From: Sodiomyces alkalinus F11
Lineage: Eukaryota > Ascomycota > Sordariomycetes > Glomerellales > Plectosphaerellaceae
DNA length: 64,000 bases
Direction of reading: 5' to 3'
NCBI RefSeq assembly: GCF_003711515.1
Contig: NW_021167083.1
Coordinates: forward strand, 2,696,201 to 2,760,200
Under the pieces are notes generated by a model. That model saw only the letters and a list, made by a program, of their open reading frames with translations, had not been told where the DNA came from and did not search any database. This document shows, piece after piece, positions 48,741 to 61,040 of this stretch (the first letter of the stretch is position 1; each line of letters opens with the position of its first letter). The translations under genes and the position numbers were made by a program.

Positions 48741-48957
48741 CGTCTAGGCTTTTTATTTTTCTTTTTAATGTATTACGCGCTTATAGCCCTGAAGCTATGG
48801 CGCGGCGCCTATCGCCCTAAGGACTAGAGGCTGTTAGAAGCTAGGTATAGTAAAATAGAGCGTACTAAATAAAGGAAGTCCTCCGTAACAATCTGCCTCA
48901 TAAAACCTAATAGGTAAAAAACCAAAGTAAAATAACTAGACCGCAGGAATCGTGGTT

Positions 48958-51900
48958 TACGCCCTGTACCACTCTGCCGAGGCTATTTTAGTAGCTAAAA
49001 GGTAGGCCTATAAGGCCTGTATTCCTTTTTTAGTACTAAATAATAGCGGCAGAGATAGCGGTAGGCCTGCTAGGGCTTCCCGCAGGGCTCTTCGTTCTTC
49101 TTTATAAAAAGGGCAGGAAAGAATAAGGTGTGCTGCATCCTGTATAGGGGAGCCGGGATAGAAATAGCGGTCGTTAGCGTAGTCTTAGGCCTTTTTTTAG
49201 TGGGTTTTTAGGTATCCGAAGCCGGTTTTTAACTGCGTAAAAGCCGATTTTACCTACCTAGGGCCTTATATTAGAAGTGGTTTTCGGGAGAAACGGAGGT
49301 TATCGTGGACTAGTCGCCGATATAGCCGGCCTAATTAAACCGATTTACCTCTTTTCTCCCCCTCCTCTTTATAATTCTATAGGATTTTCTAGTTTTAAAT
49401 AAGGGCTTTATGTATCCGGCGTTTTAGGTGGCTAAGGGTAACTAAGCTAACGGGTTTAGTAGCTTTTTTGGTGTTTAACGCCCCTTTAGCTACCTTATCC
49501 ACTAGTTCGTTCCTTCTATCCCTACGTGCGAGGGGCACCACTATACAGAAACCGGTATACCTAGTAGTTTGAGGCGTGAAATAAGGTCTTTAGCTTCTAT
49601 AGCCTACTATAAAGTGCGCTGAAGCTTTGAAATAGCCGCCTAGGAATCACTAAAAATATAGCACTGTAAGGGCCTCGGCGTCTACTCTAGGGCAGCGTAA
49701 AGGGCCTAGAGAATAGCGTATAATTTAGCGTCCGCGACTTCGGTAGCGGCCCCTAGGTTAAAGTCTATAGCTTTATAGAGCGGTCCGGTATTAGTCCACT
49801 ATATTATAGCGGCTATAGCCTGCGAGGGCCCTTTATAGTGCCTAGTAGGGTGGCCTAGGGAGCCATCGGTATAGAAAATAGCAGCCTATTCCCCTAGGTC
49901 ATATTATATTTTAGCGAGGGCTTCGAGGTAGGCTGTTTTCTAATTAAGGGTATCGGGGCCAGGGCTAGGATTAGTGGCTATAATAGGCCGGTCTTTAGGG
50001 AAAAAGGGCCTTAGATCCGCTAAGGGTTCCGAAGCCTAGTGGGCCTCCTACCTAGCCGAAGAGCCCTTAATATCCTAAGACTAACCTATTAAAGCCGCTA
50101 TTTCTAGGCCTAGTCTACATAGCTATATACTAGACAGAAGGTTCTATAGCTGGTTAAGGCCTTTGTGGTTTTCGCTTAGTAGGAGCTAGCGTCTAATAGG
50201 GTGGTTCGGTAGGAATTTTAAGGTTCTAAAGGTATAAAGCCTATTAGACCTAGGTAACCGAACCGCCGCTAGGGGGACTACTGCTTCGAGTTCTAGAGGC
50301 CGTAAAGGGTCCCCCTAAAAGCACCTGAGGCCCTGATTAGGGCCCCGTACTGTAGTCGTTCCAGATAATCCATAAGATGTTTTTTCGGTGATTTAGGGTC
50401 CTACTAGAGCTAGGAGCCAAAGTCGGCTAAGGAGGCTATATAGGCTATATATAGCTGCCGTAGAGCCATAAAGGAAAGGCCCCTCTACGAGCTATCTAGC
50501 CTGCATAGCCTATTTAGGGCCCCTAAAGCCGAATTTAGTCGTTTTTCGATATAGGGTTTAAAGGATAGCTTAGGATCTAACTAGACCCCTAGCTACCTAA
50601 TAGCACCTAGCGCGGGTTTAACTAGGTGCCCCCCTATAATAACCGGAGTGTCTTCTTTACAGCGTCTTCGATAGAAGTGAATAAGCTCTGTTTTTTCAGG
50701 GTCGAAGAGGACTTAGTTAACTTTTACTGCGTCGAAAAGGGAGGCTACGGCTTTTTCTAGGATTCTATAGTTTTTCCTACGCGACGTAGACGCTGTAGAC
50801 AGCTAGAAATCGTCGATATAGGATAACTAAAGACCCTGAAAATCCGGTCCCGTTATAACCTTTCTAATATAAATTAGGAAAAGGATACGGGAAACCGGGG
50901 AGCCTTATAGAACCCCTCTATTTAAGGGGGTAGGCTGCTGGACCTGCCCTTCGAAGGCTAGTTAGATTCGCCTGTTTTCTATAAAAGAGGCTACCTATTT
51001 AACTAGGTTTAAGGGTAGTTAGAGTTCCTGAAGGGTCCTAAGTAGCTGGGGACGGGCGACGTGATCGAAGGCTCCTTTAATATCTAAAAACAGCGTGGAA
51101 ATTACCGGATTTTAGCGTGATTTACGCTATTTTTCGATATAGTAGAGGAGGAGAAGGGCTATATCGATAGCAGAGTATTGTTTTCTTTCCCCTATTTGAC
51201 TAGGGTGTAGAAGGTCGTCGCGGGTATTAGCTATAAAGCTAAGCCTAGCAGCTATAACCCTTTCGAAGACTTTACCTAGGAAGTTTAGAAGGGCTATAAT
51301 CCTATAAGACTTAGGATTTAAATAGTCCTTCTTTCCCGGCTTCGGTAAAACGACCTCTAGAGCTTTATTCTAGTAGGTAGGGTGGTAGGCTGCTATAAAT
51401 AGTGCTGTATAGGCTTATAAAAAGGACCCGGGGATAACCTTATAGGCCTGCTGGATCGGCTTTAGACTAATTCTATCAGGCCCTAGGGCTTTCCCCTTAG
51501 TAGCACCGAAGATAGCGTGTTGTAGTTCGGCAGCCTAAAGGCTAGGCCACTCCCACGGTCTTCTAAGGCCCTTACTGCATGATTTAGTCAGGCTTTAGGG
51601 ACCGTTACAAGGGTAAAAGGGGCCTAGGTCCCCCGAAGGGCCTGTAAATACAGGGGCTTTAGGGGCGTCGGTGGCGGAGGGTATAGGAAAAAGGGTCTAA
51701 AGTAGGGCGTTATATTTATCCTCGAAGGCGTAGACCTTCTGCTTCGTAGGCGTTTAAATTAGTGGGATTGTTGCGTTAAGGCCGCTTTTCGTATAGTTAT
51801 AGGCCTTAAAGATTTTAGGGCCTTCGGCGTAGGCTAGGAAGGCCTCCTAGTAGTCGTCTTTTACTATTTTAACCGCCCGATAGTAGGCGTTTCGAGCTTT

Positions 51901-53060
51901 TTTCCAGGAGGCTTCTAAAGGCGCCTAGGAGGCTAATACCCCCTTTTGTACCTTTCGAAACGCCCTAAAGGCCCCATTAGCTGATTTTCGCAGGGCCTTT
52001 AGCTCTTTAGTCCACCACGGCTTCGAACGCGCTACTACCCGTAGCTTAGGCACTAAAGCCTTAAGCGCTAGGGTAATAGTATCCGAAAGGCAGCGGCCTA
52101 TTAAATATCCTAGTCGAGGCTAGGTTCTAGGCTCTTTAGGGTACTAGAAAACAGGTCCTGATCTCCTAGCTTATAGTTATAGTCCGGCGGGAGGGACCTA
52201 TTTATAGGACCTTTAGAGCCTAAAATAGTAGCTAAAAGGAGGACAGCGCGATATAAAGAGGTAGTGTTTTCGATATATTCCTACTTATCGAAGCGGAGAC
52301 GATCGAAGCCGGGCGTGTAAAAGGCTAGCTCTATAACCGACTCTTAACGAAGATTAGACCTAAAAAAGGTCTCCCCTTGTAGGTTGACTTCTTTAGGAAT
52401 CTACTAAATAGATAGCTCCGAGGCTATCTAACTAGTCTACTAGAGCCTAGGCCCTAATAGAAGCCTAGTTAGTAGTAGCTCCGTTCTACTACTAGTGGTT
52501 TCTATTAAAGTCCCCTATAATAAGGGTAGGCTTAGAGACCTATAGGCCTTATAGCACTCGATCCTCGGTCTAGGGCCGGCTTTTAGGACCTAAAAAGGAG
52601 GGGAAGGAAGAAGAGAAAGAACAGGTAGAAGGGGTAGGGCTAGGGGGCCGCCCTCGGCCTGTCGTTTCGGGGTCTTGTTTTATCTAATTATAGACGTATA
52701 GAGTATAAAAGGTTTATGGAGAATAAACCTCTATAATCTACGCGTCTATATCGTCTAGAAGGTCTTCGCAGTGTGAAAAATCGATACTAAAGTCCTTTCT
52801 TATATAAGTAAGGACCCTAGGCTTAATAGGGAAGAACTGGGTTTTTTAGGATATAGGTGTAACGGTATAGAAAGCAAGGTGGTTCCAAATAAACCACCCT
52901 TTTAGTATCGAGACACAGGCTGGTTCCTGAATAAGGACTATATTAGCCGAAGCCTCTAAAGCCTATTCTAGGATAGTCTTTTACGCCGGGGCTTATTTAT
53001 TCGCATTATATTAAATAAACCGGATATCTTTCGAACTAAAAGGCCCTTTATGTATGGAAT
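48958..53060 (-). pseudogene. LINE-3 ORF2: endonuclease, reverse transcriptase, RNase H
   Basis: A minus-strand frame of about 1,360 codons. The endonuclease comes first, with QYNANK, an IVLIQEP segment near 52930, and IIGDFNRNH with GDFN at 52505-52516. Reverse transcriptase has SYIDDF with the catalytic Asp pair intact at 50809-50814. RNase H has YTDGSLGH at about 49855-49878, EVADAKLYAI near 49735, FSDSAAISKL (Gln codon lost) near 49640 and CPSHVGIEGTN near 49540. A C-terminal C...DAAHLILSCPFYKEER segment (about 49085-49160) is the zinc-binding end typical of such ORF2 proteins. The end is near 48958. Interruptions are TAG or TAA codons at Gln or Trp sites. Confidence 0.85.
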
Positions 53061-54640
53061 TTAGGGTTTTATAGCTCGAAAGACCTCGTAGTCCCTGCTA
53101 AAGGGGGCGTGATCTCCCTCGCAGTTATAGCACTTATGGGTCTTATACTCGTAGTCTCCATATTCTTTATACTCGTTACAGTAGTGGTATTCCTCCCTAT
53201 AGCCTTTAACGGTATAGATAGGGCAGGAAACTAGGCCTTTATAGGTCCCTCGGGTATACCCGAATTTCCAGTAGTTAGAGCACTAGGCTCTAGGGGTTAT
53301 AGGCCTATATTTATTGACCTTTAGCCGCTGGGCGGCTATATAGAGCCCCTATTGTAGGCAGTACTTCTATTCTTTAGTAGAGGGCATAGAAATAACTACT
53401 ATGCCGTAGAACGCGTTTAGAGCCCCTAGCTACCAAGGCTTTCCTACGACCCTAATAGAGTTAAAGGTGCCGATTTTAGTAGCTAGGTCCTATAGGCCTA
53501 GGCCCTATTATAGGCTTCGGTTTAGGGCCTTTTACGGCGGCTCGGAGGGGTCGGGTGGAGGGGTATCGCCGCCCCTAAAGGCTCTAGAAGGCACCTATTT
53601 AATAATAAGCTTAAACTAGTCGCTTATAGGCTAGGGGGGCTAGAGAGGGAGGTTTAGCTCTTTAAACCACTGATTCTGCGAGTCTAGGAGCTATTAAATG
53701 CTATAATTTAGCCCCGGGGTTAAAATAAGATTCCTGTTAGTCGACCGGCTAATAGCCGTAACTATAGGGAATTTTAGGGCCTTATTAAGCTTATTCCGAA
53801 GCGCGAAGGGGTCGAAGCTTTCCCTAGGAATCGCTGCCCCTGCTATAGGTTATAGAATAACCTTAGGGATCTTTTTAGGGTCTATTAGGAGGGGTGCTAG
53901 GGGTATAGGTGTGGGGGTGGGGGTTAAGGGTGCTAAAGCCTCTAAAGTAGGGGCCTAGGGTGCTATAGAGCCTTTTTTCCCCTTCATAGCCTCGCTATAA
54001 AGGGGTTTAGGCTATTCCGTAAGCCTACGAACTGCCTAAGCTAGCTCGTCGACCTTCTATTCGAGTGTAGGAGGCTAAGGGCACGGGGTTCCGTCGATAG
54101 TAGATTTAAGCCCTGTAGTTAAGGCATTGATCTAGGGGCTAGGGTCGAGGGTATAGACCTGTTAAAGCCGCTGAAGAGCCTGTTAGAGTAGTTCCTTAGC
54201 CTGTGCCTTACTAGCCGAACTAGTCGACTTCTAGGGCTTGGCCGAGGTTTCTCCGGGGGCTTTAGCTGTTCTAGGCGCCTTTTTAGCCTATTTAGAGCCT
54301 AGAAGGCTCGGTCTTTTAGTATGGGGGGCCCTAGAAGCAGGGGGGGCCCTAGAGGGCGTTTCGAAAGCGCCTTCGGCTTCCGAGTCCGAGGGGGATTCGA
54401 TTCGGGTCCTAGAAAAGCGTCTAGGGGTAGGTGTGGAAGGGCTAAGGTGCCTTTTCGAGTTTAGGAGCGTAGCGAGGGTTAAATCCTCTATAATAGAGGT
54501 ATTATATATATCTACCTCCCCTAGGCCCTCTATAGTTATAGGGGCGTTAGGGGGGGCGTTAGGGTCGTTAGGGGCGTTAGGGGCGTTGTTATGGCTAGCG
54601 TTGTGGCTAGTGGGTTGTTGGTTATGGTGTTGTGGTTAGG
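53061..54640 (-). pseudogene. LINE-3 ORF1, gag-like with zinc knuckles
   Basis: The minus strand starts with an Asn/Pro-rich repetitive N-terminus (NAPNAPNDPNAPPNAP at about 54540-54590). It continues open to about 54290 as a Ser/Pro-rich domain, and ends with Cys/His knuckles at about 53095-53210 (YHYCNEYKEYG, then KCYNCEGDHAP). The first codons are uncertain because a TAA lies just 5' of the Asn/Pro repeats, probably a RIP-changed CAA. The plus-strand frame at 54238-54639 is the shadow of this N-terminus. Confidence 0.7.
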
Positions 54641-54901
54641 TGGAGGTCGGGGGTGCGTCTGCGCGGCTGCTTTGTTAGCGTGGGCGCACGGGCCATGTTA
54701 GACTTTTCCCCCGTACGCGGCGGAGTAGGCCCGTTTCCAGGTATTTTCGCACTCATAATACGCCTAAATTAGCGCCTGCGCGGTATAGGGTTATAGATAG
54801 GCATATAGAGCTTGAAAAGAGCTATCGATTGATATAGGTTTTAAGTAGTTTAGGGCGTTTGCGCGTAAAACGTAGGTCCCCCTACGTGAGTTGTAAGAAG
54901 G
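54641..54901. other. G+C-rich leader left of the copia A-type LTR piece
   Basis: No gene. CpA and TpG are retained (for example GTGGGCGCACGGGCCATG), unlike most of the window. It is probably the 5' untranslated region of LINE-3 and its flank. A short inverted repeat, CGTAGGTCCCCCTACG, occurs at about 54874-54889. Confidence 0.45.
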
Positions 54902-54969
54902 ATGTCCGAAGCCCTTAGTCAGGTATAGATCCCCTAGGGACCACGACGTGGTCCGTGTGCCCATGCGAC
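54902..54969 (-). repeat. Terminal 68 bp of a copia A-type LTR
   Basis: The plus strand ends GTGCCCATGCGACA and contains CCGAAGCCCTTAGTCAGG, matching 4510-4587 in the same orientation. It is unmutated relative to the copia A LTR (CA and TG intact). It is truncated on the left and directly joins the 5'-truncated copia B. Confidence 0.65.
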
Positions 54970-55640
54970 AACGACGTCCTTATATCGTTGTTTAACCTAG
55001 ATATCTTAGAATTCCCCCCGCTCGAGGACTTTCTATATAAGGTCTAAGAAACACTAATTATCCTTCGAGGAAGGGATATTATTCTACCTAATAAAGTGGT
55101 TTTTACGTGGGGCCTAAACCGCCTAAATAAGCGTTACGACGTAGTTACTATATAGATCATATAGGCTCTTCGACACGATATTAATAGTTATACGTTCGAT
55201 AAAATCGTTACGGAACTAATAAACGCGTCGAGGAAAATCGACTCTTCTACCTCGAAGGCCCTGCTTATAAAAGTATAGGAAAAGCAGAAAAATAAGAAGA
55301 AGGAGTCGAACCGCGACTATCAGAAGAAAAACCTCTTCTATAATAACTGTAAAAGGCCTGGATATCTACTAACGAAGTGCTATTTTTTACACCCTAAAAA
55401 AGCCCCTGTAGGTTAGATAGTTTAGGGAAATTTAGGTTCGACGAAAAATGCCTAAAATCGGGTATATAAAAATAAAAAGCCTCCGAAGAAAGAGACAGAA
55501 CCGTCGAAGCTATCGTTACGAGAGTCAGAAATACTTAATTCCTTCTGTTAGGGCGAGTAATAAAAGCTCCTAAGAAAAGAAAGTAACGACGAGACTATTA
55601 ATTTAGTCTATAATATACCTCCTATTAAGAACATTTTTTG

Positions 55641-55735
55641 GAAGAAGAAGAATCAGAAGAAGAATCAGAAGAAGAATCAGAAGAAGAATCAGAAGAAGAA
55701 AAAGAAAAAGAAGATCAGGAAGAAGATGAAGAAGA
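55641..55735. repeat. 12-bp tandem repeat coding an acidic Glu/Ser tract
   Basis: Four near-perfect copies of GAAGAAGAATCA are followed by GAA/AAA-rich sequence. They code E-E-E-S repeats between gag and protease in copia B. Confidence 0.85.
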
Positions 55736-57648
55736 CTCGGATAACGAGGTTCTTTTTCAAGACGTTCCTATTATGCCCAAGCCTTCACCTCTCCCGGACC
55801 CCCACGCCGAAGACCTACTAGATATTAAACAGGTATTTATCCTTCAAAATAAACCCCAAATTAATGAAACCCCTCAAAATACTAATATAAATATAGGACG
55901 GGTAGTGGAAAAGATCAACAGGATTTCAGATATTAAATTAGATTTGATTTTTTGTATTAATAGTGGAGCTATAGCACACGTTATAGTAAATAAAACGCTC
56001 CTTTCTACGTATAAAACTACTGAAAGTACTGTTAGTTAGGGTGATACAAATAAAATAAAAATAACTGGTATTGGTGACTGTTGTATTAAGTTCAGGGATT
56101 TAGGAAGAATAATACTACTTTCGAACTGTTTATATATTCCCGAATTAGGTACAAATATCATCAGCCTTCCCGTCCTAGATAAGAGAAAATTCTACGGCCT
56201 CACAGGAACTAACCAGCTTATACTATTCTAAAATAACTAAAATAAAACCGACGTTTATACTAGAGCTATTTTATATAACGGCCTCTACTGGGCTTCGGCA
56301 CGGGCCCTGACATACGGGGGGGTAACAGGCTCGTCGTCACGGTCCTTAAAGCCCCATAGTGCTATAAATATAACAGGAATAAAGAAGACTGTTTCAGATA
56401 AAAGAAAAGGAATAAAGGAACTCTTAGAAAAGACGCACTTGAATACCCACTCTTCACGGGCATAAAGGAATAGTAAGGTCGTGGAATAAAGAAAAGAATA
56501 ACCGGTAGAATAAAGAAAACCGGTACAACAAAGAACAGAACAAAGAGACCGAAATAACCGTCGGAAAATAATAAATAACAAAGAGAACATAACGCTGTGG
56601 TACTGCAGGATTGGTTATATAAACCCGACTGCTTTAAAATATATAAATAAAGATACTATTAATATATCCAAAGAAGATATACTAGAAATACAGACCTGTG
56701 AAGCCTGTAGAAAAAGCAAGTCAGCCACGCTTGCAAATAAAGAATCCATTAATAAATATAAGGATTTTTCCTACCTTAAAAAGGTATATATGGATTTATG
56801 CGGACCTATCGACCCTATAACGTATAATAGAAAGCGTTGGATTCTGTTTATAATAGACCGTTCTACACGGTATCTATGGGTAAAACTGCTTATAGATAAA
56901 TCAGAAATATCTATTATAAATGCTATAAAAGAGTGGAAAATCCCCGTTAAAAGTAATAAATATAATATAAAAGTAAAAGGAGTAGATACCGACAGCGGGA
57001 AAGAATTCACGAATACCTCGTTTAAAAGACTGTTCGTCGGTGTAATTTATAATATAAAACCCCCGTATACCCACGAGACTCAAGGCTCGATAGAACGGGT
57101 TATAAGGACTATAATAGAAAAAGTCCGTAATTTTCTTTTCCACTCAGGCCTACTAAAATACCTTTAGGGGGATACGGTTTATTCGGCCGTTTATACGTAT
57201 AATAGAACACCTAATTCAGTAGTAGGGTTTAAAACGCCCTATGAATTAGTAGAAAATCGTAAACCTAATATAAATAATATTCGGGTTTAGGGTTCCGTTG
57301 CATATTATGAAAACAACGACCCGAAAACAAAGAAACTGGATCCACCAGCACTTCAGGGTGTATTAGTAGGTTGTGACGATTATAACTATAAAATATATAA
57401 TCCTCGATCTAGGAAACCTACCTGGTATCGTGATGTTTATATTCTAGAAAATCGGTTTCTGACTTCTTCTTCAGATACTATAATTAATAAACATAACCCT
57501 ATAACTTATACAAATAATAATACGTCTCCTAATATAAATATACCACAGGCAGAACCGGTTTTCGACCCCGAGTCTCATCTACGCGGCGAGTACTATAATA
57601 CTACTAAACGTACGTTTAGGTCTATCCAAACCGAAGAAGAAGATAAGG

Positions 57649-57690
<42 letters not shown>
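57649..57690. repeat. AAT microsatellite coding poly-Asn
   Basis: About 13 AAT units in the copia B linker after integrase. They are in the pol phase, so they add Asn residues without breaking the frame. Confidence 0.95.
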
Positions 57691-58107
57691 GATAAAACGG
57701 TCTTCGAGTAGCGGGCGGTATTATTCTAGCCGAAAATGGTAATAAGGACAATATAACCGACCCGGTTAATAACGGCCTTAATAAATCCAGGTTAGAAATT
57801 TAAATCCCTTCTAAATCTTCGAAGGAAAACGATAACGATTATATATCGTATAATAATAATGAGCGCTTATTATATATAACTAAAGATACTATACTCGGGA
57901 ACCTACAGTTTCAAGAAGATCCCTACTTTCTTTTAACTGTAAATTCTTTATACGAACCAGCTACTTATAAACAGGTTATAAACTGCTCTGATAAAGATAA
58001 GTGGATAGAAGGTATAGTAGCTGAAGTAACAGAACTTTAAAATAGAAATACCCGGGATTTAATAAGTATAAAAGATACGCCTAAATATAATAATAATAAG
58101 AATAATA

Positions 58108-59744
58108 TTATTATTTATTATTATTCTTACTCCGCTATCCTATCTAATCTAATCTATAGGAGCCTAATTTAGACTACACGGTCCTTCTCGGGTAGCTATA
58201 GAGGGGAAAAGCCGGGGTCCCGGGGGAAAAACCTCTATACTCGTCCTTAGTTAGAGTAATACCGCTACGGGGCCGATATAGCCCCGGTTCGCCCCGTCTA
58301 TATATCTGGATCGCACCTCTAGGCTAATAGCTAACGGGAAGGGTAGTAGACTATAGTTCAGGTTAGCCTAGGCCGGTTATTAGTAAGGGGGCAGGGGCCG
58401 AAAGGGTACCGCGGCGTCTCCGCTATATAGTAGGCCGCGGCATGCTAACTTCGGGCCTCCCTACGTTCCCGGGGGCTATACCTATTATTCCTTCTATTCA
58501 ATTAATAAAGAAAAGGCGAGGCAGGCATTCCTGCGTCCCTTAGGGGCGGGGGGGAGTGCCTTCTATATCCGGCGATAGGTAAGAAGGATAGGGCTCCGCC
58601 TATACTCGAAAAACGGTAGATAGAAAATAGATATTAAGGTCCTTTTCCCTTTCCTCTTTTCCTTCCTATAATGCTATAAAGCACGTTATAGGTATCCCTC
58701 GTTACGTTCCCGCCTACGGCCTTAAAGGCTTGCTATCGCGGCGTTATACTAACTAGTAGTATCTTCTAGTCTTTCTATTCTTAATTTATAATTTCCCCAA
58801 TTAATCTAGTATATAGTGGTTCGTGGGTGGCGTTATAGTGGCGTGGGGTTAATTAGGTGGTATAGTAGTAGTAGTAATAATAATCGTAATATTAATCGTA
58901 AATAAAGTTATAATATAAGTATCCTTATATCGTAGTAATACCGTGGTAGCACTATACTAATAGCCGTAGATACCTCCTTCTAATAATAATAATCGTTATA
59001 AGTAAGGTACTATTCGAGTTATACCGTATATATACCTTAGTAGTGCCGAAGAGGTATTATAGCGGCTAACCTGTAATAGTTATCTCCGTTATAGTAAGCG
59101 TCTAGGTAGCTACCCCGATAACGTTTCCGCTTATACTAATATTACCGGTACTAATACCGCGTGCTTCTAATACGCTAATAGTCGACGTCCCTATAAGGAT
59201 ATAAGCCGTCCCTATACCTTAGTAGCGCCGCCAGTATATTAAGGTAATCTAACTAGTTAATAGGTCCCCCCCGCTATAAAGAAGTAGTAATAACGTCTTA
59301 TAAACGTTTCTAGTCTTTATTTATTAGTAAAGGTTACTAATAGCGACGGTATCGCTACGGTAAGTAGCCTCCCTTTATTATCGCGGTAACGCCGTACTAA
59401 TAACCTATTAGGCTAAGGAGCGCCTAAAGACGGCGGCTTTATCCTTTAGACGGGCCGTCTCCCGGGCGCTGCCTTCTAGTCGCGGCTGTGGCGGTACCTT
59501 ATTAGTAAAGGCGCTCCTACACGATATCTTCCGCCGAACTCGCCGCCTAAAGGGTATAGTAGGTGTCCTAATAAATAACTATATACGTGGTCCCCTTTCG
59601 GTTTCGCTACGGCGCCCCGGCGGTAGCAGTATAGCTAACCGGTTCTAGGACCTTAAGTATATTAAGAGTAGTGTTAGTGCCTCCGAGGGAGGTAAGGACG
59701 AGATTAGCGAGGAGTAGAGAGGGGGGGGGTCTTCGGCCCAGTAC
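58108..59744 (-). mobile_element. 5'-truncated copy of the LINE-1/2 family in copia B
   Basis: 1,637 bp matching only the 3' end of LINE-2 (29491 to about 31130) on the minus strand, starting at the AAT-type tail and TCCGCTATCCT. The duplication AATAAGAATAATA lies at 58095-58107 and 59745-59757. 5' truncation is typical of incomplete target-primed reverse transcription. It interrupts copia B just before the reverse transcriptase core; insertion plus duplication is 1,650 bp, so the phase is unchanged on the two sides. Confidence 0.87.
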
Positions 59745-61005
59745 AATAAGAATAATAATAATAAGCAGAAAAATACGTTAAACGTCTTAGGAGGCCGTTA
59801 GGTATATAAAATTAAATATAACGATAAAGGCGAGGCTATAAAATATAAAGCACGTTGGTGTATACAAGGGTTTAATTAAGTACTCGATATTGATTATTTA
59901 GAAACCTTTTCCACCACCTATAGACTCGAAAGCTATAGATTAGCTTTTATACTAGGCGTATCCCTAGGCTGGAATTTTAGATAGTTCGACGTTAAGAACG
60001 CTTTCGTTCACGCCTATATAGATACCGAGATTTATACTATATAACCCATAGGCTTCGAGGAAAAAGAAGGCTTTAATACATTAGTTTATAAACTAAATAA
60101 AGCTTTATACGGTTTGAAATAAAGCCCCCGGCTTTCGTATAATCTCCTAGTAAAAGTACTCCGCGATATCGGCTGCTTAGTCTCTGATTTCGATAACGGT
60201 ATATTTACTTTTTATAAGAATAAAACAGACCGTGCTATACTACTATACCACGTAGACGATATAGTAATACTAAGCCCTTTTACTATAACGATATAGTATT
60301 TATTTACTGAAATGTCGAAGAGGATTTCACTTAAAGAACTAGGTGAATTTCATACCTTTTTAGGCCACGAAATTACTATAAATACATCAAATGAGACCCT
60401 TTCTATAAATTAAGTATCTTATACGAATAAGATCCTTGATAAGTATAATAAGCGAAGCCTTAAACGCGTTAATACCCCCTATATAAATAAAAAGGTCCTT
60501 GTACCAAATCAAGAACAGGCATCAAAACCCGATATTAAAATGTACCAACAAGAAATCGGTGCTTTATTATATTTAGCACTAGACTTAAGACCAGATATAA
60601 CCTACGCCGTTAATAAATGCGCTCGATATATAAGTAATCCGTCTCCAGAGCACTCTATAGCGTTGAATCGAGTCTAGGCTTATACAAACACTTTTCCTAA
60701 TATCGGGCTTTTATATAACTATTCTAATAAAAAAGACCTTAATATATACGGTTATTCTGATACTAGTTTTTCAGATATAATCGAAGACAGGACTTCTACG
60801 TCAGGCTATATCTACTGTATACGTGTAAATAATTTAATAAGCTGGACTTCGACTAAACAAAAAGTCGTTGTTTTATGAATAACAGAATCAGAATATATGG
60901 CTTTAACCGAAGCTTCTAAAGAAGAATCTATATATATAATATATATACAGACCTAGTAGATAGTCTTAGGTTATGTACTAATATAAACTTCGGTTTATAT
61001 AATAA

Positions 61006-61040
<35 letters not shown>

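Larger units (their letters stand above)
48741..54880 (-). mobile_element. LINE-3, a second LINE family with RNase H
   Basis: This minus-strand LINE of about 6.1 kb has a short A-rich 3' end (minus strand AAAAAGAAAAATAAAAAG at about 48746-48765) and a G+C-rich 5' leader at about 54640-54880. ORF1 and ORF2 follow in order. It differs clearly in sequence from LINE-1/2 and LINE-4. Overall RIP damage is moderate: the reverse transcriptase YIDD and endonuclease GDFN motifs are intact. Its outer ends are approximate, because I could not confirm a target duplication. Confidence 0.8.
54993..58094 (+). pseudogene. Copia B gag, protease and integrase
   Basis: Gag (phase of 55321) lacks its N-terminus and ends with a zinc knuckle YNNCKRPGYLLTKC at 55336-55380. 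At a T6 run (55634-55639) the frame moves by one to the pol phase. An acidic Glu/Ser tract follows, then the protease motif INSGAIAHV near 55945-55975 (DSGA expected). Integrase has CEACRKSKSA at about 56703-56730, YMDLCGPI at 56787-56810, TDSGKEFT near 56985-57010 and a QGSIERVIRTI segment near 57085-57110. The three D, D, E positions are intact. A poly-Asn tract is at about 57649-57690. Gag and pol have scattered TAG and TAA codons. The minus-strand frames at 56285-56590, 56771-57010 and 56901-57143 are shadows. Confidence 0.85.

Noticed and set aside
54238..54639. 133-codon plus-strand open frame rich in Ala, Gly and Leu
   Set aside because: It is antisense to the LINE-3 ORF1 N-terminus, whose minus-strand frame is collinear with the zinc knuckles and with ORF2.
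54865..54890. AAACGT-type target duplication for LINE-3 paired with about 48733
   Set aside because: The match is short and gapped, too weak to define LINE-3 ends.
56285..57143. Several minus-strand open frames
   Set aside because: The plus strand here encodes copia B integrase with intact catalytic motifs; these frames are shadows of it.
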